A DNA stretch of 64,000 bases from Kappaphycus alvarezii (lineage: Eukaryota; Rhodophyta; Florideophyceae; Gigartinales; Solieriaceae), in assembly GCA_002205965.3 (NCBI GenBank), contig NADL03000512.1, positions 1,116,001-1,180,000 of the forward strand, in the 5' to 3' direction. The position numbers and the translations under genes were made by a program. Shown piece by piece: positions 25,000 through 40,100 of this stretch. Numbering within the stretch: the stretch's first letter is position 1; every line of letters begins with the position of its first letter. The notes beneath the pieces were generated by a model. It worked only from the letters and a program-made list of their open reading frames with translations. It had not been told where the DNA came from and ran no database searches.

Positions 25000-27900
25000 T
25001 GAAATTGGGGAGCAGTATTTGATGGTACAGAAAGAAAGGTGGAGCACAATTAATGGAAGAGGGAGACCTAGGGAAGAAAAAGCAGCGTCAGTAAGCCTAG
25101 CAAAGCAGAGACCAATTCTGAATGTTGAGACGAGTAGATCAAAGGGCGGAATAGGTAATTTAACGGTGGAATGTGTTGGTTTAGTGCGAGTGATGCGAGG
25201 GTTGGTAGTTTTATGAACTTGAGTTCAATTCATGTTGTAGGAAATGTAACAAAAATTAAAGAAAGAAATTAAAGATAAAAAATGGTCGTATCAGTGGGGG
25301 TCCAGGAATATTAAAAGTTTTTTGCTTTGAAAGTAGCAGGTAGCCTGAGCCAAAAATAATTGCATCATATTTTAAAACATATTGACAGCTTTTGTTGTTC
25401 CAGTTACGACCAAAACATCCTTGAAAATTCAGGTCAAAAGTCGGCTCGATCTAATGAGCTCACTGAACATTAATTTCTCCAGGCACCTGTTTTAAATCAA
25501 TTTCTTGGACAGGTCTTTTCAATTCCATTCTTTGTCTCTAATATCTAATGTAGTAGATTGAATAATTGAGAAGAAATTAGAAACGATGATTCTAGTAGAA
25601 AAATGGATAATTTAAACATCTATTTTCTTTGAAACTGCGAGATATTAGAAGAACCAAGAGCTCGAACTCTTGGGTATAGACCTAGAGAATACGGGTCAAG
25701 CTTTGCTATCCACTTGGTTGCAAAAAAACAGATTGGGTATCTTTTCAACATTAGTTTTCAAAGTGATGAGGTCCTTTACAAGCACTAGATGCCGTTCTCT
25801 AATACAAATAGATCATTTCAGTTCTGACCACACTCTAAGAAAGTTTTCTTGCAGTCAGTCGTATTTTGTGCTTACTAAATTACAATATAAGGAGTAATAA
25901 CTTACAATACCGTAAAGTAATAATATAATAACACAAAAACATATAGAATACATCCCAAAAGGTCAAATTGTGTTCTCCTCTGGCATTAGATGTGATTTTC
26001 AAATATAAGTATGTTATACGCTGATAGGAACTAAATTAACAAGTTTACTTTTCGATTCTAAAATTTACCTTTCCTGAGATGCGTTAGATATTTTTGCATT
26101 GTAGAACTTGGCCTTGAATATTTTTATACTACCAAGATTACACGCCTGATGTTCTCAAACCCAAAAGACTTCTTTCATATTATCTAAAAGTGGCATGCTT
26201 TAGAAAAGTACCACATAATGTATGTAAAGTGGACAAAGTGGACAAAGGATGCTTACACTAAGGAAGAAACATAGAATATGGGACGTTCAAGTAATTAGGA
26301 CAAATCAATTCGAGAACTTCGCGGAGATTTCGAAATAAGATCCACTAAATCCCATAATTACAATAGTAAGTGAGATATAACTTTCCCATGATGGGTGAAC
26401 AGCGAATAAGAACAGATAAAGTGGTAAGCCATGGCGAAAAATGTTTCAAAATCTCATATAAGTTTTTGATGCTCTCTGCACAGTTGCTTTTGATGTCATA
26501 TTAATTCCATGCTTTAAAGTCGGTATAAGATAATTAAATCTTTTATATATATTACTTCCATTATATTTGCTCTGGATAATGCATAAGTAGGACATCGAAT
26601 TTACATCACTGGAATTCACAAAAACTTTTTTCTTATCCTACTTACTATTCCCATACTAGGTAAATAGCCCCTTTTTCTTCAGGCTCTGTGCTAATTCTTC
26701 CACTCTGCATTGTCTATTTTAACCCTCTCAATTTCGTACTCTAAGCCAAACAAGTGTGGTATTCTTGCTGATTAAGAGAGTAATATGCGTATAAAACAGT
26801 CAAAAATCGCAGAAAAGTTTCGAAATGGCTGAGAAAAGGAAACATTCATTTCGTAGCTGGACAAAATGAGAATGGTACAGCGATATTATTCAGTTCAGGT
26901 AAGATATACAGTACAGTTTTAATGCTACTGTATTTTACCTAGTATTGTTGTATTATTATGGTTGAAATTACAGGCATACGCAAGACTAATAGTAGCAAAT
27001 AGTTTTGACGAAAACATTTTTCCAGGCAGCTCTTTTCACCATATGATACCATTGTAGAACTTTATTCTCGAGCGGTTGCCTTCAATCGACTTGAAAGTAC
27101 ATTCGCTAAATGATTTATCTTCTGACTGTTAACTTTTCGTTGGACGTTCCCTTGTATATTTTACCCGAATTTCAACTGGAAGAATTCGTTCCTTAATCCT
27201 CTTTGCGCTGCTTTGTTTACGAAATGAGAGCCCTAAAGTTAGACGAAACGTCAAAAAGAGGACTTCTGATTCCTCAAATCAAATAGTTGATAATCATTTC
27301 TAAAACTTAACTTCTTGCCTCTAAAGGATTGGAAAACTTTAAACAACTTGGAGAAGGTTGAAAAGAAAATAATCCATTTTAGATAGAAAATATAAACATA
27401 CTGCATCCCAATTTCCTTTTCAAAAGTATTTCTATAACAACATGCAAATTTCTGTGCGTCGGAGGAAACATTATTACACTTGCCTCTTTATAATATGATT
27501 TTGACGAAGTTCTGATGGCTGGACCAAGCTTCTAATTCTGAATCGATGCAAAGCCAAAGAAAACACAAAGTTTTGAACGAGGGTTGGTACGAAGTTGAGA
27601 CTGTGCGAAACGCTGCACGATCACCTGAGAATTCTGAAGATGGTTTCTATCGTCAACTCAAAAATAGGCCACAAATACGAACCTCATATTTCTTTGTCTC
27701 GTTTGGAGGCATCAACAAACAATGTTGTTGGGGTGATCAAAAATTATAGGAGAAGTTTATGCTTGATCATCAACGGAGTTTTTAAATGTGAAGTCAAATA
27801 TTTAGATCAATTTTTACCAGAAGAGCGACGTAAGACGCTTCCATTTTTAAACAAAAAGCTGTGACTGAAACACATTATTGGCTTCTAAAATCTCCATAAC

Positions 27901-30611
27901 AGAGATATGAGGTTTAAAAAACTAGAAAAAGGGAAAGATAACGTTGGATAGGACACTATTTAAAATCTTTTAGATACTACTTTGTGGTATTGGTTCGGCT
28001 TTTTGCACAGTAAGTCATTAACATATCACGTTGGGCCAATATGGATAGAAATTTAATATGTATAAATGAAAGAGGTGGATGGTCACAATACTAGGAGTAC
28101 ATGAATTGTACTCGGAGCGAGATTCAATTGCTCAAATATGTAAAAAAAGTTGATCAAATCAAAATTCTTCTGGAAGTATAATTTTTAAGTGGAAAATCTA
28201 ATCTACTTTATCTTTTAATGTACTTCTTTGAAGACAGATTTATAGTAGAAATTTCGTAGTTATATTAGAGACTTTATTGTGTTCGTTAATATCAAAGACG
28301 GGAGATAGGTCACATTAATTTTTTTTCTGTGTGGATACAAGTGCTTTTACCAGAATATGAAAATTTCATTTGTTAAAAATATCTCAGAGCCACATTGCAA
28401 TCAAACAGTTGCCCCGAAAAGAAATAAAGGAATAGTTTTGCAAGATATTGAGTGTTTTACAGGACAATTATATTCATAATACCCATTACACCCCAGAGCA
28501 TAGCGCAAGAGTTAGTAAGACTGTGCTATAGAAAGATAATGAAAGTTATCAGCAACCTCACGAAGGGCGGCATGGCGGCGGAACATCAACAAATGCTGAT
28601 ACATCAGATTTATTTGATGGGAAAAGAATTTCATGTAGGTGTCATACTAGGGTATTGGGTCTATATGTTACTGTATGGTAGGTTTGAATGTTTTCTATCG
28701 ATGAACGAGCTGGTAAAATGTCATTTTTATGTTTTATGTAAAGCAATTAGATATTGAAAAGTATTAGAGAGTACCGCAATTTTGTAATTCAGGTTCTTTA
28801 ATTTAATTATTTAACAAGTGTTTGATGATTCGGGTGGTGGGTCTGTCACCAGTCTTGACTACAAAAAAAACTGCCTCCGTTCCCTATAGAAATCACCTCT
28901 TGCGTAATCTACTTTCACGCTTGTGAAGAAACACTAGAGATCATTCTTTTTCATAGTTTCCTCTTTCGATTCTCGAGTATTGGTTTCACGTTCGATGCAT
29001 AAGAAAAGATGTAGCTAAAAATATGAAAATTTTAAGCAATGATCTAAATAATCAACCATGAGTAAGCTGTCTTGAGAACTTTTAGGGCAAAAATAAATCT
29101 AATAAATGCAGTTTCTTCAAGACTTTGAAATAGATTGATTTTAAGCCAAGAGGACAAGCGCAGCCTTCATTAAGGTGGAGATATTCAGTTGAAAGATGAA
29201 TCAGGCAATCTTTTGAGGTATTAAAATAACAGTTTAAAAAAGTTGCGATGAAATATTTGTGAAGGACGGCGTCGTTAGAGCGACTTTGTATACTGGGCAC
29301 GGAACCGCTACAGAAATGCGAAATGGGAGAATGGGATATTATTCAGACTAGCCGGTTCGATTTGAGCTGGAGTATTTCTATGATAGAGATACTAGGAAGG
29401 AACACAAAAGTTACCTAATGTCTGTCGCACACGACTGAGAATTAATTTCAGACTTACCCCAGGGTTTGCCTTAGAATCGAGACGTATTTTTGAAGGGAGT
29501 TACAGAAACTTTTTACTGAAGGGGTATCTTGAGGCTCTTTTGCAAACTACTGTTCTGGCGTTTATGTAACAATTTATATCAACCGTTTAGGTCGCAATTG
29601 CGGATTTGAAAGACAATATACCATCTTTGACAGATAAATGGAAATGTAAAAGAATCAGCATTTTTTAATATTTAAAGAACTCAGAGGGAAGTATTAGACT
29701 AACAAGCTGTACTACTCTGGAAATGGCTTCATTAAAAAAGAAAACAACAGCCTTATTCCAATAATTGGAGTGGCCTTTGATTGAAAAAATCAGGGGTTTA
29801 GACTATTTACGCCGAAGAACGTGAACAAAACTTCAAAATATTTTCATCATTTTGCAAATTTGTAATGATAACTTCAAAAGACTCTACAGTTGGTATATTT
29901 TATCCAAGGCGAGAGTAATGGAAGTGAACTCGTTCTTGTTTTCGCTAATTATCGAGACAGGATATCTCAAAGTCTTCTATGGGCTTTTAAAAGTTTTACT
30001 GGGATTTAAAAAAAGCCTGGGGTTAGCTTTCATCTCGTTTACGCTACTTTTTTCATAATTTTCTAGTATGGTCGAGCTGGTACATGATTGAACTGCCGGC
30101 TTTACCGCTCTTGTTCTGTTCTACTGTTAAAATGTTTTGAAATTACCGTTAACGGAGTTTTAAAAGTGACTAATAGCTCCTCATATCGATGTTACCGTTA
30201 GAGAAACAGTATGAAGTAGCCAAAATGTAGCAGCTTCTGTAGATGAAATCATATATCCGGGTTAATGCTGGAGTCGTCCTTGAAGTTTATATATTCAAAG
30301 TTATGCCTTGAATTTACTGTGAAGTTTCCAGCGACACATGTCCCTAATGCAGGATTTTAGTATACAATCTAGTGTATATTAATTTCGTTTAACGGTAAGT
30401 TCGTCGTTTCGAGTGCTTTTAACACAAAAAGTAGACAGACTCGTTCCTTGCAAGTTGTGCTTTCATCCAACCAAGTTTGAGAACAATCACAGGAAAATTG
30501 GAAGCACAGGTTGCTTCCAAAGTTTGGGCAATGAAGAGTCAAATCATAAGGCGAAAAATGGCTTATATACACTAAACTGTACACTACACATCTTCATTAA
30601 TATATTTACCT
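25000..30611. other. AT-rich, gene-free block
   Basis: Markedly AT-rich sequence. The longest frames (27595-27864, 28452-28757) are about 90-100 residues and resemble nothing known to me. A TAC/GTA word group (ATACAGTACAG) lies near 26905. I see no tandem satellite, RNA gene or transposon protein. Confidence 0.5.
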
Positions 30612-33600
30612 TCAGGTACACTGTAGCCGTCCAGCCTTGACTGTGCCTCTGCAATGAATATACACTACTTCGTGCCCCATTCCCGGACCTTCTTCTACGC
30701 AAAGACCGTGCAGAACCGCCGCTTTGACCCTCCACCACACTGCTATCCTCTCCTGTGTCCATATCGCTTTCTGATCCCCTCCGCCTCTTCCACGTTCGTT
30801 ACTTGTAGGTACAGGTGCTGGAGTACGCCGAAATTCTAGTTCTTTCGTCCTGTGCCATAGAGTCCAACAACTCTTCCTTAACCAATGCGGAACTCGCACG
30901 CAAAGAGGTACAGCGCACACGGAGCAGCTGTATGATGTCCGGTGACCCGTAGACTCTTCTATGTGTTGTCCGCGTAAAACAGACCAGCTAAGCTGAGAGG
31001 GCTCAGAACCGTGACCGCGAACTCTAAGTCGCAAACTCGTGCCATCTGAACTGTTGAAAACGCCAAACGATTGCGCTTCTTTTCTTTTGCCAATTGCTTA
31101 AGGCGCTGTACTTCAGCTTCTTCCGTTAATTCATCAGCAATAACCTCCATGTCCTTCTCTGACTGTAATTGTATTGTCGAAGCATAACTCAAAAGCTTCT
31201 GGGAGACATCAAACATGAAGTCTGCAGTAGCTTGCACCTTGTTTAGACAGTTGCGATACGACTCAATAGAGGTAAACGTGGCGTCACATTCAAGTATTTC
31301 TTGGTGCTCAAACATACGCCAAGCAAAGGAAGCATTGATGGCAACAGTCTTGATGGTCTGTGAAACAATCTTCTGTTCCCATTTAAAGTGCGACGTTGAA
31401 CTTCGCAGCACCGCCATTTGCTGCGTTGCTCCATCTACTCCAGCCTTTGTTTTGGAGTAAAAGCTTTGAGATGCGTGCTCCATAAGCTTAAGAGGGACAA
31501 AGCAGCCATTTTGTTTGACGTTTTTCTAAACCATGTTCCAAAAGTTATGCCTAGTTAGTAAGGGATCAGCGGACACATTCTCGGAAAACTCCGGAAGCAT
31601 TGGAATATCTGTGAGAGCCCAGTGCACAACCCCCTGGCCATTTCGGCAAGTTTGGACATGCAGACATCGATAATTTGCTGCGAGCACCTTATTAGTACTG
31701 TGTACAAAATCCCTGTTTCAGCTGCGCATACGCATAACGCATAGTGCACCCTCAATACCCCAAGTTGTTGAATAAACTGTGCTATGTGCTCTCTGGGCAC
31801 GTACTTTTTAAACTTATTATCACCAAAATCGCACCGAACCAAGTCTGAAGTCGCCAGTTGCACAGCACTGCTCAATGTCGAAGGTGCAACCTTATTGTTA
31901 ATTTCAATTGACGATAGCACCAGGCTTGCTCCATCGACCTCCATCACCCCGAGTCCGTTATCCCGCCAGTCCTCAACATTAGCAAGATCCACAAACCCAA
32001 CCCCGTCAGGTGAACATGCCAAGTAGCTTTCATCTTTGATTGCAACCATGCCAACCTCAAAAACTGCTTTGAGAAAGGGCATCCCTTCCAGCAATCTTAA
32101 AACGGCAGACTAATTAGGTGTGCCTCTCTTCATAGCCTCTGTAGAGACTTTTGTACTAAACCAACTCTCGTACAAGGAAGTAGACCCATATGCATCAGGG
32201 CGCTCTCTACCTTCTCCCTCAACCCCAGAAACCCTCAAACCTCTTCTTTCGACATCAGCAACAGTACAGCGGTGGTTCCAGTAACTCTAAATTGCCTTAA
32301 CACAAACCAATCGGCACATCTCTGCCCTAGAGGGAGTACAATGCAGCTTTCCGCAATTTCTCCTCCGCCTTCACTCTTAGAATCTGGGTGAATTGGTCTT
32401 CACTCGTTTCTCTACTGAATAGTGTGTTGTTGAGCTGGACATAGTTCTTTGGAACTGAGATCCATGTGTTCAAACTGAATTGAAGCGCAGGTGGCACTGA
32501 GTACATAAACCTTAGCAGACGAAAATTTCGCAGTTTCACGTTCCCGTCCGGCAACTGCTGTCACTTTGCCATGCTGCCTAGACATTTGAGTTGAACTCTT
32601 AGTGGCAAAAAACACCTCCAGACCGAGTTCCACGTCTTCATCAATAACGAAGTCACGGCGGTGGTCATAATCCGCAAAAACGCCTTCCCGGAAATCTTCG
32701 CTGGTCTCCTCTGACCCGTCGTCTTGAGCCACAACATTAGCACCACCCAGTCACATTCCTGCCCCACTTTCTGTCCATTTTCATGCCCACTTTCCATTTC
32801 TCCTTGTCCACGTTCCTGTGCAACTTGAGGATTAAATCCGAAACCTTCCGCAGTCTCGCCTCTACCGCTTGTTTCCGTGACGTCTCCAATTCCAACTTCC
32901 TCCAAACCGCCACGATGTGGATTAAAGAATGACTTAGCAACAAAAGGATTGCATGCCAAAACATGATCTGGCATCACAAAAACAGAGCCAAGGTCGTTTT
33001 CACAACCCCTATAAATCCCTCCTATACCGTACCCTCTGTCAGCAGTGACAATGCATCCGGTTAGTGACTCTTCCCCTTGCCCGTCCGTCAGTGCAGCTAC
33101 AAACTTCCGCACTGATTCTGTCTGTGCTTCCCCCTACGCCGGAACCGCAAAGCAAGAACAACTCTGAAAAAAGCATCAGCAAACGCATCAACATAGTGCC
33201 CCTCAGGATCTGGTTTTCGGGATCTCAACATATTCACCTGATTGTCTGAAGCTCTTGTACCGAAAGGTTTATCATCTAGTGTTAAGAGCTGATGTAGAGG
33301 ACTAAAGAATACCTTTCGAGTCTCCCGAAAGGCAAGTGTCTCAAACTCTGTCAGAAACATTTTTTGGTCTCTTGGCGCATTCCACGAAGTGCCTACGTCG
33401 TTTCCTCTTCCAGTAGGAGGGTATGCCATGATGTTTGAAGCGATAAACTGAGTGTGCTCTAAAGCAGGGTGAAAGCTTCCAGATTGTCGAAGAATACTTA
33501 TTTCTTTCTCGAAGATGAAACTTGCTGTATGAGATAACAACAAAACGGAGACATAACGATACATGTCTGCCAAAGATACCCGTTCAACCCTAAATCCTTT

Positions 33601-34130
33601 AACCTTATGAGCTCGTGTAACCACTCTAACAATTGGACCAACAGGGAGGTCATAAATAAAACGACAAAACACGTTGTTGGGCAGGGTTCTTGACGTTGCA
33701 CTGACACTTCACAATAAATTTTAGCTCTTTCCTTTAAATCTTCCCCCAAAATTCCCTTTCCACCATTACGGACTCGCACTCTTTTGGTGCTATTCTCCAA
33801 TCAGCATTGCGTCGTAATTTCCCCTTCCCCCTCGCCACCCTCTTCCAAGACCCCTCCTTCGCCCCCTACCCAGTGTTGATCTGCCACGGCCTCCTATGGG
33901 GCATGTCTTACCTGATGACACTTCAGGACCCCCTACCAGCCCTTCAAGATCCCTTTTTGACGATCCCCTGCTCCTTTTTGATGTACTCGCCCCGCACTTG
34001 ATCCGGCACGCCTCAATCTGCCACGCCTTGTTGAGTTTGAAACTGATTGAGAAGCGACGGTATTATGCTCTGGATTCTGCGTCGTGGCCGGGAAATGAGC
34101 ATCGGTTCTCCTGTGAAAGGGTGCCCTAGG
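30612..34130 (-). mobile_element. piggyBac-type transposase with an inserted YqaJ-like nuclease domain
   Basis: The minus strand encodes a transposase of about 1,050 residues, spread over several frames. The N-terminus (34.1-33.7 kb) is basic. The piggyBac core starts with LLTLDDKPFGTR (first Asp at about 33276), RKPDPEGHYVDAF and CIVTADRGYG (second Asp at about 33040). A TWISVPKNYVQLNNTLFSRE stretch follows at about 32.46-32.40 kb. A YqaJ-type exonuclease fold comes next, with YLACSPDG (Asp at about 32007), SSIEINNK (about 31910) and HIAQFIQQLGVL (about 31785). The core then resumes with YSKTKAGVDGATQQM (third Asp at about 31435). The C-terminal Cys-rich zinc domain is CSVCAVPLC...C...H at 30926-30852. 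Canonical piggyBac has about 100 residues between the second and third Asp; here there are over 500. Ends and TTAA target sites were not found. Confidence 0.8.
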
Positions 34131-37100
34131 ACTTCCTCCCGACCTTCAATTGGTTGTGATGACTGAGGGGCATCTTTTAGTTCATGCTGAGGTGGACAAA
34201 GCTCGTTCTATTCAAGAAGAACAGACATTAGCCGGATTACTTGCATGTGGAAAGTGGTCACGTCTTCTGCTGCCGTAGAATTGGCAATTGTTATCCGAAT
34301 TATTTGGTTGAAATGCTGGAATGTAAGGAAGAGAATTTAGATTTAAGATCTCGTTTCCAGGGTCTGATCCAATTTAGTTTCAAGGCCTCAGCTCCGTAAG
34401 AAACGAGGCTGTTTTACTGTCGTTATATACACTAGACTATACAAAGGGCGAAATTACAATTTCTGGTATTTTGCGTTACATACAGTTAACTGTACACTAC
34501 AGGCACTAGGGATATACGTTTAATAAACTTTAAGTACTATAGGTAATGCATGTAATTTTCCATCATATTACCAGGAAATTTTCAATGAAATTAGAAGCAA
34601 TTTTCCTCACTCAAGTGACTACGCGAAATAGCAGAGCTTTAAGTAAACCAGTTCTGCTGCCGTCGGTCGTTTCTCCTGTGCGCCATAAGCACCATACGAG
34701 AGTGGCATGCAACATTTATTTAGCTAAGCTCGTGAAGTCAATCATTCAGTGAAGACTTCATACAGAACACAAGAAAAGTAAAACGCATTAATCCTTAAAG
34801 AAATAGATTTATAAAGTAGTAAGTTATCTGCAACAATTACCAGTTTCGAATCTCTTCTCAAAGTAAACGAATATAACACACGGTGCAAAAAAGCCGATTT
34901 AATCCTTACGTTCAGTCTCTCGGCCCTCGACATAGAGTAAATAGCTACTGTTGATTATATCTCGAAAAAAGCAACGAAAGTAGTTAAGCTCATCATTGAG
35001 TCCCCTATCGCTCCTGCAATTGCATCGCGTTTTTGTGCGTACGGTTTCATGGACAAAATGTTCTGAATGTCTTCTTCGTAACTAGTAAAGACAATTTTCC
35101 CTACATTTATTCCAAAATGCTTGACCTTTCTCTCCGTGATGTGACTTGGTTGTTCTTAAAGTTTTCACTTACATACAGACAAATCAGTATGATTGGAAGG
35201 CTGCGTATTACCATGGAAATAGTTCAGATTCTTTAATCATATGGAATGCTTATTCGTCTTCACCTGGAACCTTTACTACACTAATTTATTTTTAACTCCT
35301 CCTGCGGTACGTACATTTCTGTATTTGATAGCAGTACTTGATGCATTTAAAGTGAGATGCTTCCAATACTGCAAGGCCGAAAGGAAATATGGAACTTTTA
35401 TAAAACTCGTTTTGTCACCCTCTTCCACGCTTATGCGGAAATCTTCCGGTACCAGTATTCTGATGAAACAAATAGTCGTTGACAAATCATATAGACCCAT
35501 ACTGAATTAAAAAACTCGATGCTTATCAATCTATCTTAAGTGAGGACTGCAGTTGGAGATTACATTTTTTTGTTTAATGCTTCTCGAAAAATAATCTCGA
35601 ATATTTTCCAAAAACCTTACTCTATGTAAACACTCGCAACTGAGAATTCAAATATTTAAATTTTAAAAGAGTCATCACGAAACTTCGGATAATTGTTGCC
35701 ACATCAGACAAAAATTGAAGCAGCAGTTGGGAGTAAAATTCAATGAGCCGACTGTTCACAAGATGTTGATGCTATTATTATATAATGTTAAGCATTTAGG
35801 CAATTTTTTTGTCTCGAAATAGGTCGAGTGCATCTATCTCTATGATAATGCGGTAATTGGAACTATACCTTTCATATATTTTTTTGTTTCCATTCTGTAA
35901 CCATTCAAGTAACCTGCCTCAGATTCCAGCAGCTAAAATTTATTAATCACAGAAATGAGATCACACATGTTATTTCTAGCGGGTTCATAGTACATTGGCA
36001 CGCAAACAGGAGATTGATGTATTACTATACTTCAGAAAGTTTTCATTTACGTATTACTTAGCAATGGTTAGCTCAGGCGCATATTATAAGAGTTATTTGA
36101 AATATCATTCATGTATTACATGTGAAAGGTCGTGTCAGCCCGAGAATTCAACTCATCTTGACGTTATTCCATGCAGCTTATGATATCACGTACTTGGACC
36201 AGTACCTCTTTGATCGTCGTTATTATCCAAAAATTTTGAAGAGATCGATTCTAATGCTTTCATGCAATTCGAAAGCATTTAATGCACACAAAATTGATGA
36301 TTCAATGGAAGCATAATAGTGCTTCAATTGCATTACGGGGCTCTTGTTACATGAGGATGCCTGCAATTGACTTACGTGAACTCATGAACAACCTTTGAAG
36401 TGTTCTGCGGCTTACATTGACAAATTTAATGAGCAAATACAGGGATCGAAGTCCAGTTACATCGAATTTAAAGGGTTAGTTTATTATTTTTAAAAGTGAA
36501 CTGGGTCTTGTAAATGCCTCTGTTGCTATAAGCGGACCCATCATATAATTAAAACAAATGGGGAGACTGTTATAGCGACCGGACAGCCAGAAAATCTTTC
36601 ATTTCAGTTGTTTTGAAGTTTATATAAATCGGTCAGGAAAATTCAGTAATATACTCTTCCGCTTTATGTACATTGTTCTGAAATGAAGTACTTCTACAAT
36701 TATAGAAACTATTCACGCAAAATATCTTATCGACAAGTCAGGTATAGAAAAGCAGCATTAATTCAGCTAAGTTAGCCGGTTACCGGGCAAAAGTTGTCTA
36801 ACATGAAATTCCCCAGGTATGAATTGTGTATCCCTCTACACTATTTATACTGGTAGTTCAATTTCTTTGGTCATTTTATAATACTGGACGAAGTAATGAA
36901 CCTCCACATAAGTGCATGCCGTACTTGTCCCCCGGGATGTATTTATACTGAGGATGACCCGTAAGATTTAGGAAAGAATTAAACAAGGCCTTACGAGGGT
37001 TACAATTTGCTACTTCCCATACCTAACCATAGTCGCATATCGTTTCGGCTCCAAGGAGGCGTAGTTTAAAGAAGAAGTAACACTAATTCCTGATATTGCA

Positions 37101-40100
37101 ATATTATAACCTGTTCAACATTCAGTACTTAATCTGAAAAATCATTAAACTGATCGAGATAGTTCAAGGCCAAATAGAAGTCTGACAGCTGAGTAGAAAC
37201 AATAAACCTCATGTAAAAGCGCTATGTGTTCCAAATAATTATACATATCGAAGGATAAAACTCCATCAAATACCCAATAATTTTATCACTTCAAATCTGT
37301 AACGATGCTTTTGCGATACTACGACTTAAAGCATTCCACCTACGTGTTACAGCTGCGCTGATATAAAGAGTTTTTACTCCCCGTATCGTCATTACTTAAA
37401 AAGCTCAGTTTTATGGAAACTTTGACGTTACTCCGAAAAAAGACGACAATATTCGTTCTGAAAGCTGTAAAATATTTAATTTTGCAGTAATATGGGTCAT
37501 TTTCCACTTTCATTATTGTGAGAGGAGTCAATTTGCCAGGGTAAACGTTATAATGTCTCTTTCATTGTCGATATCCTCCATCTAAAAGTAATTTGATACT
37601 ATCTATTAAGCGAAGCATGAATGTTTTCAAAGGGAGACGCGAATGACTACCATATGGCACCTATCTGATGAAATTACGGCGCAACGGCGCAGCGCTGCAA
37701 GGTTATGTTAAATAAAATACTTAAGCGTTTTAAACTGAAAAATTGGGAGTCCCTCCAAATATATACTTCCGTTAGCTTCAATTTCTTCATATCCTGGTAA
37801 AATGTTTCCAGTCTCAATTCACTCCAAGTGTAAATTTTTTCTGCTTTTGCGAGAACAGGATGAATAATACGAACATTGATGGGAAAATATGGCAACGGGG
37901 ACATCATTTTCTCTCTCTCTGATATCTTTTTGTATATTTTTTCACGAAAATAGGAGGCTTGAAAGTCATTTTTAATGCACCATAATCACATCTTTGTTGA
38001 TGAATAAGCGATGTGGCACCTTCCTAAACGATTCTTCGGGGATTTGTGTAATTCACTTAGATTAAGAAGCAAATAGTCAGCGCCTGAACTTCATTTTGAC
38101 CGAATGAAATACGGGAACAAAGCCTTCAGGCTTTGGAAAAGGAAACAAAAGCTGCCTAAAACGGTCATTGTACATGAATGTATTCTAGGATACGTTCTGG
38201 ATAATCAAATCCTCCCGAGAATAAAAATTCGCAAAGGGATCCGTAGCTTCAACAGTTCTCGGATTTGAGGATTTTGACTTGATCAATTCAGGAAAAAGCC
38301 TGACGTATACGGTAACGCCAAAACACTGGAGATCCTTACGTTAAAGCACTACCGGGGGATATTATAGACGAGTTTTACTGTTCTAGCAGCATACTAGGTT
38401 CACTTACCTCTTCGTCTCTTTTAAGTCATTTAGGCACAGTATTCTTTCCATAAGTCTCTCGAAAATCTTTCAATTCTGCCGTAAACAAAAGTATCAATAT
38501 TTTTGTATCACGTCAATTCCTTTCCTATAGTTATTTGCTGATTTATTTGGAATCCCTAAGCGTTTTATTCAGTTTGTAGTAGTGAAATTAACATGTCAAT
38601 ATTTTTCTTGCAATTCACGTGACATAGGTATAAAAAGTACAATTTGATGAAATTTTTTATCTTTAATTTGCAAATATTATTCTGTTATCGGAGTGCAATA
38701 CGAAACTTTATGTCTAAATCTTAGTCTTATATGAAACTACCATGTCTTCCCCCTAATATTTAATCACATTACTAGCTAATCTCAGCGTCACATTTAGTTA
38801 CAACTTTTTATAGCTAAAAATAGTTCAAAGAACTACGCACCCGTCTCTTAATCAAATATAGACTTATTCTATCTCCTTTCATTTTGCGCCCTTTTATCTG
38901 CTTACATATATACTAGGGCCACCTAAGGTAAGAATTTCAACCAAATACTAACAAACCATCTCCGTGTCCTTATCCAGATATAGCGAAACCTACAGCTACC
39001 TATATATCGTGACGGAAGTCAAATAATGCACCTCAGCTAGGGTAATTCTACATGAATGCAGCGTATTACATTCTGAGATAGCCCAAGAAGAACCTAACGA
39101 CACAACCTACGCAGGAACAACGCCTGGGGTGGAGTCTCTGATGAGTTTGACGATCCTGAAATTCGCGTCGTACCTTTACTATCCAACTAGAACATGGAAA
39201 TTTCCACACGGTACCCCAGAGAACCTACCTAAAACCGAACTCTCAGAACAACTAATGACAACCAATTAAGATTAGAGGTGCTCTCTTTGCAACAAGTAAA
39301 CAAACCAAACTGATTACCCATAGCACCAAACCACACTGTAATAATCCAATTCCCCGATAATACAGTCCATACGAAATTGCAATTTTCGCGCAGTGCGTGG
39401 TTATGCACTTGAATCGACGGTGGTGCAAGAATAATTAAGGGCGATAAAAGAGAAATCTTTCCCTTACATAATGATATGCAATAAATCAGAAACCCAGACG
39501 ACTCAAATCAAATCACTAAATCAACTACCTCAATTCCGAGTGATATACCATAAAACACTAAACGACCTGCTCCTGATCTCGCTCAAAAATTTACAAAAAA
39601 ATCCATTTTCTGATTAATTACTTCATAGGAGGATTCGCAATAAATTGAAAGCAGCATTAAATATGCTAGTTCTCAAATGCAACGGTAATTTAGATCGATT
39701 TCCTTTGCTTTCATGGAAATCACACAAATTACCAATGATAAAAGGATCAAATAAAGCTTTTCTGTCGCTCCTCGCGACTTCACGATACTTATTGGATATC
39801 TGTTGTTCCAGTGTTTTTTTTGGACTGCTGCGGTTTTGAAATGAATTTTTGCGACTAAACCCCGACGTTTAATGGGAAAGCGCATTTTTTCTTTTTAACG
39901 GAACGCGGCTACGGAGTGCACACCAGCGAAATCATTTCGTTCTCCAAAAACGTGAAGCTATGTTATTCAGTTTAAGAATCTGGCACGTGATAATACTCAC
40001 TTATTTTCATATATTAATGATCCGATTACGTGAGTGGAAATAGGTACGAAAAGAAGTACATGGGACAGGTTGTGGACAATGCACTAGGAATACGACCACG

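Noticed and set aside
28452-28757. A small gene in the AT-rich block
   Set aside because: A single frame of about 100 residues with no motif and AT-driven codon use; it cannot be distinguished from chance.
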